DNA of 64,000 nt, taken from NCBI GenBank assembly GCA_963836735.1, contig CAWIKP010000012.1, positions 34,243 through 98,242 of the forward strand. The letters run 5' to 3'. The number at the start of each line of letters is the position of its first letter. The stretch's first letter is position 1. This document shows positions 57,025 through 64,000 of this stretch, in pieces. The notes beneath the pieces are model-generated. The model was not told the DNA's origin. It made no database searches and saw only the letters and a program-made list of their open reading frames with translations. The DNA is from JACCXG01 sp963836735 (GTDB lineage Bacteria > Acidobacteriota > Vicinamibacteria > Vicinamibacterales > 2-12-FULL-66-21). The position numbers and the translations under genes are program-made.

Positions 57025-58126
57025 CGCGCTGCCCCCGCGCAATCAGCTTGCCCACCAGCCGCGCGTCCTGCGCGATGTTTCGCAGCGCGCCGCGCGTGTC
57101 GTAGTTGTGCCCCACGAAATAGAGGTTCGGCTGGTCCGCGCTCGCCACACGCCCCGTTCGGGCCGCGAAGCCACAGCCATCGACTCGGATCAGATTGCCC
57201 AGCATCCCGACCGCTGCCCGGTATCCGGTTGCGAGAATGACGTCATCGAATGGTTCGTCGGTCGCGTCGTCGAATCGCACGCCAGCCGGAGTGAACTCCG
57301 CGACGCCGCACTTGAGGCGGATCGCCCCCGCGCGAATCGCGTCGACGAGATGGAAACCGATCAACGGGACATCGGAGCATCGCACCGACGATGGCCGGGG
57401 GAGGACCGCCGGGCCGCGGGCGAGCTCCGAGGCGCGCGACATCGCAGCGGCGATGGACTGCTGCACGCGCCGTGGGAAGCGGCTGATGGCGACGGCGAGG
57501 TACTGAATCGGCACCCCGAGCAGGTCCCGCGGCACCACCCGCGCACCGGATCGCACAGCCACGGTGACCTCTGCACCTGCAACCGCCAGCTCCGCCGCAA
57601 TCTCTCCGGCCGAATTCCCCGCGCCGACGACGAGGACGCGACGTCCCACGTGGCCACCGGGCCGCCGGTATTCGGCGCTGTGGAGAATGCGGCCGGCAAA
57701 CCGCGCGCGGCCGGGAATCGGCGCCGTGAACGGGTTCGAGACGATACCCGTCGCCACTACGATCACCGGTGCGGTCAGCTCCGCGCCTTGCGTTCGAACA
57801 CGCCAGTGGCCGTCTGTTCGCTCTACGGTTTCGACGTCAGCGCCTGTGCGAACCGGCAGATCGAACCGGCGCTCGTACTCGTGCAGGTAGTGGAGGAAGT
57901 CCTGGCGCGAGGGAAACAGGCGCGTGGTGCGCGGGAACGGCAGCCCGGGCAGCGACGACAGATGTTTCCCGGTATGAAGCACGAGGCTTGCGTACAGGTT
58001 CGCCCACGTGTGGCCAAGCGTGTCACCGCGCTCGAGAACGACGTGATCGATCCCGTGGCGACGGAACTCGCGCGACGTTGCCAGACCCGCCGGACCGGCG
58101 CCGATCACCACGGCGTGATGGTTCAT
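57008..58126 (-). CDS. Flavin-containing monooxygenase-like FAD/NAD(P) oxidoreductase
   Basis: A 372-residue flavoprotein. The FAD motif is HAVVIGAGPAGLATSREFRR and the NADPH motif VLVVGAGNSAGEIAAELAVA, the FMO/CzcO-like layout. LHTGKHLSSLPGLPFPR and VIVVATGIVSNPFTAPIPG follow CzcO order, and DDVILATGYRA and PNLYFVGHNYDTRGALRNIA close it. The full FMO signature FxGxxxHxxx(Y/F) is replaced by FAGRILHSAEYRRPG, as in bacterial relatives. Reaction and substrate unknown. Intact. Confidence 0.88.
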   Translation of the reverse strand: MNHHAVVIGAGPAGLATSREFRRHGIDHVVLERGDTLGHTWANLYASLVLHTGKHLSSLPGLPFPRTTRLFPSRQDFLHYLHEYERRFDLPVRTGADVETVERTDGHWRVRTQGAELTAPVIVVATGIVSNPFTAPIPGRARFAGRILHSAEYRRPGGHVGRRVLVVGAGNSAGEIAAELAVAGAEVTVAVRSGARVVPRDLLGVPIQYLAVAISRFPRRVQQSIAAAMSRASELARGPAVLPRPSSVRCSDVPLIGFHLVDAIRAGAIRLKCGVAEFTPAGVRFDDATDEPFDDVILATGYRAAVGMLGNLIRVDGCGFAARTGRVASADQPNLYFVGHNYDTRGALRNIAQDARLVGKLIARGQRVTHPA

Positions 58127-58138
58127 CCAGCGCTCACG

Positions 58139-59668
58139 TTAGAGCGTTTTCAGGTACTCAATCAATGCCTTGCGATTCTCGTCGGTGCCGATCCGCCACC
58201 ACACGTCGTGACCGGCGTTGGACGATCCCGGGCGCGCGGTGTTGAACCAGTCGCGGTCGTCGCCATAGCGCCGCAGGAGCTCCCGTTCCGGCAGCCAGCC
58301 GTACGGACGGGCGGGATACAGCAGCTGCCCCACCTTCTCACGATCCAGATGGCGAGCGGCCATGACGTAGAAAATCCTGGGGCGCTCGGAAACCGGCCCG
58401 AGCAGATGGTAGAGCGTCGGAACGCTGCCGTTGTGCAGGTACGGGTAGTTGGCCCAGACGCCAGTCAACGGCGTCGCCGCATATCCCTCGCTCTTCTCGA
58501 GGGCGCCTTCGGCCGCCAGCGGGCTCGACGCGAACGCCGCGCGGAAGCCGCCGGAAACGATCTCGCGCCGTGCCGGGTCGGTGCCGACGTCCTTGTGAAC
58601 GCCCGGCCAGTCGACGTTGCCGCGTCCGTCGTAGACACCATGACAGCGCGAGCAACCGACCGACTTCGAATAAAAGAGCTGCCGGCCCCGCTCCGCCAGC
58701 TCGCGATCGATTTCGTACGGATACGCCGGCGGCCGCAGATGCTGGACGACCGTCTCGAATTCCGACTTGATCCGTGGAATCACGATATCCACCAGCGAGT
58801 CGAACGAGCGATCCTTCTCGAGCTCCATGGACGAGGCCATCAGCGGAATGCGGCCGTGGAAACTGCCGTCGGTGTACCAGCGGCCGTGCGGCAGCTTCGC
58901 CGCCGTATGCCACAGTGGCGGCGTCTTCGTGTCGCCTCTGCCCACTTCGTCTATTGCAGGCATCGCGCCGCCGTGGGGCCGCATGTACAGCTCGACGTGA
59001 GACGCGGCGAAGGCCGTGGATCGGGCTCGCGTCAGGGAATCGATCTTGTCGTGATGGTGGCTGGCCAGGATGCGGAGCGCGCGTGCGATGTGGACCTGGT
59101 CGGGCGAGTCCGCCGGAGCCGAGGTCCGACCGGCCTCCCTGGTCAGCAGCTTCAGCGCTTCTCCGAGAACGTAGTCGTCGAACACTTTCGTGCCGGCACC
59201 GAGGTATGTCACGCCGTCGATCTCCGCCGTATGACAGACCAGGCAATTGACCGTCCACATGAGCGGCTTGTCCACCGATCGGCTCGGCGCCATCCCGAAC
59301 GCCACCACCCGTGGGTTATCGCGCCACAAAACGAGGCCGACCTTGTCGCGAACGATGGTGTCGACATCCCCCACCACCGTCTGCGCGATCACGTTCTGCT
59401 CGAACAACGACTGGGGAATCCACGCGGAGCTGTCGTAGGTCTGATAGACGAAGTCGAACAGTGCCCGCTTGCGATCCCGCTCCGATCGCGGATCGGTCTC
59501 GCTCCAGCGGTACACCACGTTGCGCATGTCGGACTCGAACGTGGCTGCCAGCGTGTCCTCTGGCAGCCCGGTCAGCGGTGCCATCGCAGGCCGTGACAGC
59601 AGACGCACGCAGGCCCACACGAGTACGGTTGCGAGCACGGCTGCTGACGTCCGCTTACTGGCGAACAT
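58139..59668 (-). CDS. Large diheme cytochrome c
   Basis: A 509-residue exported protein. An N-terminal hydrophobic segment (TSAAVLATVLVWACVRLLS) precedes a long domain with CLVCH (TVNCLVCHTAEIDGVTYLGA) near residue 145. The second site, CSRCH (SVGCSRCHGVYDGRGNVDWP), lies near 345 and is followed by PLTGVWANYPYLHNGSVPTL, a motif of bacterial di-heme peroxidase/thiol-oxidase-like cytochromes. I do not assign a specific enzyme. The start at 59668 overlaps the TPR gene stop by 14 bases, so they are coupled. Intact. Confidence 0.85.
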   Translation of the reverse strand: MFASKRTSAAVLATVLVWACVRLLSRPAMAPLTGLPEDTLAATFESDMRNVVYRWSETDPRSERDRKRALFDFVYQTYDSSAWIPQSLFEQNVIAQTVVGDVDTIVRDKVGLVLWRDNPRVVAFGMAPSRSVDKPLMWTVNCLVCHTAEIDGVTYLGAGTKVFDDYVLGEALKLLTREAGRTSAPADSPDQVHIARALRILASHHHDKIDSLTRARSTAFAASHVELYMRPHGGAMPAIDEVGRGDTKTPPLWHTAAKLPHGRWYTDGSFHGRIPLMASSMELEKDRSFDSLVDIVIPRIKSEFETVVQHLRPPAYPYEIDRELAERGRQLFYSKSVGCSRCHGVYDGRGNVDWPGVHKDVGTDPARREIVSGGFRAAFASSPLAAEGALEKSEGYAATPLTGVWANYPYLHNGSVPTLYHLLGPVSERPRIFYVMAARHLDREKVGQLLYPARPYGWLPERELLRRYGDDRDWFNTARPGSSNAGHDVWWRIGTDENRKALIEYLKTL

Positions 59669-60890
59669 TGGACACCTCCGGAGATCGCCGATAGGCCGCA
59701 CTCAGCAGCTTCGCCGCTTCGTCGGATGAAGCTGAGTCGTGTTCGGCTCTTCCCACTCGCACCGCCTCGCGGTAGTGCTCAGTCGCCGCGGCACGATTCC
59801 CGCGCAGGTCCTCGACCTTCCCAAGCTCTTTCCGGACCCGGCCCCGCAGCCACGCGGGGCTTTCGAGGGCCAGCGACCGCCGGAGCTCTCGGTCGGCCGC
59901 CTCGGTCCGGCCCAGGAGCACCAGCGATGCTCCGTAGGCGCAGCGCCACCGGGCCTCCTCACCAAATGCGCGCGGCCGCAGGTCTTTCGCGAGCACCGCC
60001 AGGCCTTCCTCGAGCGCCGCGCGCGCCTCGGCGCCGCGTCCGGCGCGGAGCGCCGTGCTGCCTCGCTCGAGCCACAGCAGCCGGTTTCGGGGATACATCC
60101 CCTGCAGCCGCGCGATGGCGCGAAGCGCATCGTCGTATCGCTGCTCGCGGTTGTAGATGACGATCAGCGTGAAGAGCGCGTTCGTCTGCACGTCGCTGTC
60201 GAACGACGCGGCGTCCTCCACCATGCGCAGGCCGCGATCCTTCCCGCCGGCGAACCCGGCCAGCCCCGCAATCACCCGCCATGGCCAGGACAGGGTCGAT
60301 ACGCCGTAGCGATACATGCCCACGACCATTCCGGCGTCCTTCCGTCGCGGGTCGAGAGCGATGACCCGCTCGTGTTCGTCGTACGCGCGTCGGGCGGCGC
60401 CGAAGCCCGCCAGGCCGCGTCCCTCGACCGTGGCGATGTACGAGGCAAGGAAGCTGTGGGCGGCTCCCAGCTGAAAGTGCGCGTCGGCATCCTGCGGGTC
60501 GCGCTTGACCGCGCGCTCGGCGAGCGTCAGGGCCCGCTGGAGATGCTCGCGGAAGGCTTTGTCGACGTCCGCCGGCGGCGGCGTTCGCGCCACGCTGGCG
60601 CGGGCCTGCCCGAGGTAGTCGTCGGTGGTGACTGCGCCCTGGGCAAACAGCGCTCTGATCCACAGCGTCGCGGCAAACAGGCGATGCGGCGCCGGGTCGT
60701 CGGGATCGGCGTCGATGGCCGCGCGAAAGGCCGCGAGCGCTTCCGCGTAATCGAGGTTGTAGCCGGCAGCCAGGCCCGCCACGCGCAGCCGCTTCGAATC
60801 CATCCGCGCTACGTCGGACTGCCGCGCAGCGACGGCGCCAGAAAAAGTGAGACGCCGAGAATGAGGGCGACCGCCGGGGTCAGATCTCAT
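59655..60890 (-). CDS. TPR-repeat protein coupled to the diheme cytochrome
   Basis: About 400 residues of helical repeats such as YAEALAAFRAAIDADPDDPA, HLQRALTLAERAVKRDPQDA and YDDALRAIARLQGMYPRNRL. No enzymatic motif. Near the start, another frame reads PAVALILGVSLFLAPSLRG, which looks like a signal peptide, so a frame break near 60815 is possible and the protein may be exported. It overlaps the cytochrome gene and may act as its assembly or partner protein, which is inference. Confidence 0.78.
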   Translation of the reverse strand: MRSDPGGRPHSRRLTFSGAVAARQSDVARMDSKRLRVAGLAAGYNLDYAEALAAFRAAIDADPDDPAPHRLFAATLWIRALFAQGAVTTDDYLGQARASVARTPPPADVDKAFREHLQRALTLAERAVKRDPQDADAHFQLGAAHSFLASYIATVEGRGLAGFGAARRAYDEHERVIALDPRRKDAGMVVGMYRYGVSTLSWPWRVIAGLAGFAGGKDRGLRMVEDAASFDSDVQTNALFTLIVIYNREQRYDDALRAIARLQGMYPRNRLLWLERGSTALRAGRGAEARAALEEGLAVLAKDLRPRAFGEEARWRCAYGASLVLLGRTEAADRELRRSLALESPAWLRGRVRKELGKVEDLRGNRAAATEHYREAVRVGRAEHDSASSDEAAKLLSAAYRRSPEVSNVRQ

Positions 60891-61008
60891 CGGACGACGG
60901 TCCGAAAAATAGAGATCGACCCCGAGTGATCTTCTGCATCCTGCTCGACGATACGGTTGTGACCGACGCGAGTCGTGAGGGCGGGCTGAAAAAGACGTGA
61001 AATTTCGT

Positions 61009-61058
61009 TCGCCTGCGCCTGCGGGCTACGGCGAGCAGCCTTCGCTCGGAAGAGACCT
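61009..61058. repeat. REP-like hairpin in the gap before the large cytochrome protein
   Basis: The sequence CGCCTGCGCCTGCGGGCTAC followed by GGCGAGCAGCCTTCGC carries the GCC(G)TAGC/GCTACGGC and AAGGC motifs of the REP at 1398-1432 and the hairpin at 46004. The rest of the 60891-61113 gap shows no gene and no clear promoter. Confidence 0.45.
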
Positions 61059-61113
61059 GCTCGCAAAGGCTGACTGTCTTGACCGGGTCTCACCAGCGTG
61101 TTACAAGGCGCGC

Positions 61114-64000
61114 ATGTGGAACCGGTTGCAGCTGTTCGCGGTTCGTGCTCCTCGCCGTCCTGATCGCTTTTTCCTCGACCCGCCCGCCCGCAGCGCAGAA
61201 CCCGCCCGCGGCCGCCCCCCCAGGCAAACGCCAGCGGCGCCGCCGCCGACCGGCGGCACGCTTTCGTCGACCACGAACGCGGGCGCGGATTTCTCGCCGA
61301 AGCCGCCGGTCAAGCCGCGGACGCCGGAGGAAGAGGCCAGGAGCTTCGTCCTGCCGCCCGGCTACCGCATGGAGCTCGTGGTCGCCGAACCGGACGTGAT
61401 CAGCCCGGCAGTGATCAGGTTCGACGGCAACGGCCGCATGTACGTCGCCGAGTTCATCACCTACATGCGTGATGCCGACGGCAACAATCAGCACACGCCG
61501 GAAAGCCGCATCACCCGATTCGAGAGCACCAAGGGCGACGGCGTCTACGACAAGCGCACGGTGTTCGTCGACAAGCTCGTGCTGCCGCGCACCGTCGTGC
61601 CGCTCGACGGCAACAGCATCCTGACCAACGAGACCGCCTCGGACGACGTCGTCAAGTACACCGACACCAACAACGACGGCGTCGCCGACAAGCGCGAGCA
61701 CTTCTATTCCGGCATCGGTCTCGGGCCGCGACGGCAACCTCGAGCACGAGCAGGCCGGATTCGTCTGGGGCCTCGACAACTGGATCTACACCACCTACAA
61801 CGCGTTCCGCTTCCGCTGGACGCCCACCGGCATCCTGAAGGAGCCGACCGGCCCGAACAGCGGGTCCTGGGGCGTGACCATGGACGACGACGGCAAGATG
61901 TGGTTCATCGACGCCGGCGGCGAGCGCGGGCCGATGAACTTCCAGGTGCCGATCCACTACGGCGCGTTCACCGTGCCCGATCAGTACGAGCCAGGGTTCC
62001 ACACCGTGTGGCCGGAGGTCGGCCTGGCGGACACCCAGGGCGGCATGGTCCGCGTGCGCATGCCGGTCGGCCGCCTGAATCACCTGACCGCCGCCTCCGG
62101 CGCCGACGTCGTGCGCGCCCATCGCGTGCCCGACGATCTGCGCGGCGATCTGCTGATCACCGAGCCGGTCGGCCGACTGATCCGCCGCGCGCGGATCGTG
62201 AAGAACGAAGGGCTGACGCAGCTGCGCAACGCCTATCCCGGGTCGGAGTTCATCCTCAGCACCGATCCGCTGTTCCGGCCGATCAACATCACGACCGGCG
62301 CCCGACGGCTCGGTCTACATCGCCGACATGTACCACGGCATCATCCAGGAGGCGAACTGGACGCGCCCCGGCTCGTACCTGCGGCGGAAGATCGAGCAGT
62401 ATCAGCTCGACAAGGTCATCACCCACGGCCGGATCTGGCGGCTGCGCTTCGACGGCGTGCCGGCGGTGCCGGCGACGCCGGCCGGCCCGGCGGCGCAGGC
62501 GACGCCGGAGATTCCGGCGCAGCCGGCGCTGCCGCTCGACCTGACGCGGCCGCGGATGCTCGAGCGAGACGCCGGCGCAGCTCGTCGCGCATCTGGGCCA
62601 TCAGAACGGCTGGTGGCGCGACACCGCGCAGCAGCTGCTCGTGCTGCGGCAGGACAAGTCGGTCGTGCCCGCGCTCCAGGACGATCGTCACGCGCGTCGG
62701 ACAACCTGGTGGCGCGCTTCCACGCGCTCTGGACGCTCGAAGGGCTGGGCGCGCTCGACGCCGGCGCTCGTCCGCGAGCAGATGAAGGACCCGAATCCGC
62801 GGATGCGCGTGCAGGCGATTCGCGCCAGCGAGACGCTCTACAAGGCCGCCAACCGATCGTTCGCCGACGACTACCGCGCGATGACGAAGGACAGCGATCC
62901 GGATGTCGCGCTTCAGGCGCTCCTGACGGCGAATCTGTTCAAGCTGCCGAACGTCGAGGCGCTCATCAAGGAGACGCAGGCGGCGAACAAGGCCCGCGGC
63001 GTCCAGGAGATCGGCCGGCTGATGCTGCAGCGGATCGCCAATGCCGCGACCACCGCGGCGCTCGGGTTCTCACCCGGAGCAGCAGGAACAGCTGAAGGAA
63101 GGGGAAACGATCTACCGCAGCCTGTGCTCGACCTGTCACGGCGACGACGGCCGCGGCGTGGCGCTGGCCGGGTCGCAGGCAGCGAGGCGGCGCGGCGCCG
63201 ATGATGGGGCCGCCGCTCGCGGGCTCGCCGCGCGTGCAGGGGCATCGCGACTACGTGATCAAGACGCTGCTGCACGGGATGACCGGCCCGCTTGCCGGGC
63301 AGACCTACACGCAGGTGATGCTGCCGATGGGGGCGCAGAACGATCAGTGGATCGCGAACATCGCGTCGTTCATCCGGAACAGCTTCGGCAATTCCGCGCC
63401 GTTCATCGCGCCCGCGGACGTGGCGCGGGTGCGCGCGGCGACAGCGACCCGCAAGGCGATGTGGACGTTCGCCGAGCTCGAGGCGACGCTGCCGCGGCTG
63501 CTGCCGGCCGATCCCGCTGGAAGGCGACCGCGAGTCACAACGCCGACAGCGCCGGCAACGGGCTGACGCTGGCCGCCTGGACGACCGGCACGCCGCAGGA
63601 GCCGGGCATGTGGTTCCAGGTCGAGCTGCCGCAGCCGGCGATGGTCGCGGAAATCCAGTTCGACTCCGGAGCGCCCGGAGGGCGCGGCGTCGGGCGCGGC
63701 GGTCAGCGGGGACAGATCCCCACACCAGCCGCCGCGGCCGGCCGCGGCGCCACCGCGCCCGGCGCAGGCTCATCGGCTCCCGCCGCAGGCGGGACCGGGT
63801 CGGGCGGTGCAGCCCCTGCCGTAAACGCTGCCGGCCGCCAAGGCCCTGCACCGGCCGCGACAACCCCCGCAGGTCGAGGGCCCGCACCCGGCCCGGTGTT
63901 CGGAAGCTTCCCGGTCGGCTATCGGGTGCAGATATCGATGGATGGCAACGAGCCGGGCATCTCCGCGGCCAAGGGAAAGGTTCGCCCGCGACGACAGTGG
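61114..64000 (+). CDS. Multidomain propeller/HEAT/cytochrome c/discoidin-like protein (partial, many frameshifts)
   Basis: Large secreted protein of the membrane-bound dehydrogenase type known from Planctomycetes and Acidobacteria. After a signal (FVLLAVLIAFSSTRPPAAQN) come a six- or seven-bladed propeller (FVLPPGYRMELVVAEPDVIS; GSWGVTMDDDGKMWFIDAGG; VYIADMYHGIIQEANWTRPG), helical HEAT-like repeats (MKDPNPRMRVQAIRASETLY), one heme site CSTCH (TIYRSLCSTCHGDDGRGVAL) and a C-terminal beta domain (MWFQVELPQPAMVAEIQFDS) like a discoidin fold. About ten frame breaks occur between 61140 and 63520. It runs off the window end. Likely periplasmic sugar or polymer oxidation; substrate unknown. Confidence 0.8.

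Noticed and set aside
60891..61113. A small RNA or riboswitch before the large cytochrome protein
   Set aside because: Only a REP-like hairpin is visible and no known riboswitch motif or terminator-antiterminator pair could be drawn.

Overview
This is a GC-rich chromosomal window that looks like Acidobacteriota, most likely class Vicinamibacteria. The inference rests on two permeases of the ADOP type (acidobacterial duplicated orphan permease), a cysteine-free quinoprotein paired with a cytochrome c, a multidomain propeller/HEAT/cytochrome c protein, an S8 peptidase with VVWGT repeats, and the overall gene mix. No plasmid, phage, transposase, CRISPR array, rRNA or tRNA was seen.

Layout. 0-6.3 kb (minus): glyQ (partial), recO, mgtE, an anti-sigma/ECF sigma module with a secreted third protein, and era. 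6.5-11.3 kb (plus): a drug-efflux operon of TetR, TolC, EmrA-like and EmrB-like genes behind a palindromic operator. 11.4-20.4 kb (minus): two M16 peptidase-like proteins, a CorC-type CBS protein, ybeY, phoH, aspS and hisS. 20.5-24.7 kb: an M20 amidohydrolase, moaA and an HtrA protease. 25-31.4 kb: an S8 peptidase translationally coupled to an HD-GYP protein, galK, a small membrane protein and a nucleotidyltransferase. 31.4-39.2 kb: two divergent ADOP permeases and a DPP-IV-like peptidase. 39.3-46 kb: sugar genes (Gfo/Idh/MocA, HAD phosphatase, aldo/keto reductase, GalM, ROK kinase) and a PadR/RDD pair. 46.3-51.1 kb: a 2-oxoacid:ferredoxin oxidoreductase (alpha, beta) with a GltD-like flavo-iron-sulfur protein. 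51.2-64 kb: a Tat-exported sugar isomerase-like protein, a PilT ATPase, cytochrome c plus quinoprotein, an FMO-like oxidoreductase, a diheme cytochrome, a TPR protein and the start of a large propeller/HEAT/cytochrome c/discoidin protein.

Two features run through the window. First, many intergenic gaps hold long inverted elements whose arms are degenerate tandem repeats with a period of 7 (sometimes 8 or 9) bases. The repeat unit differs between elements, but the architecture is constant and several share an inner hairpin. These are the best candidate for an undescribed element. Second, about 50 frameshifts break otherwise well-conserved genes, including the essential hisS. In most sites I resolved, removing one extra base restores the protein. 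I treat these as probable sequence error, so broken genes are annotated over their full reconstructed span.
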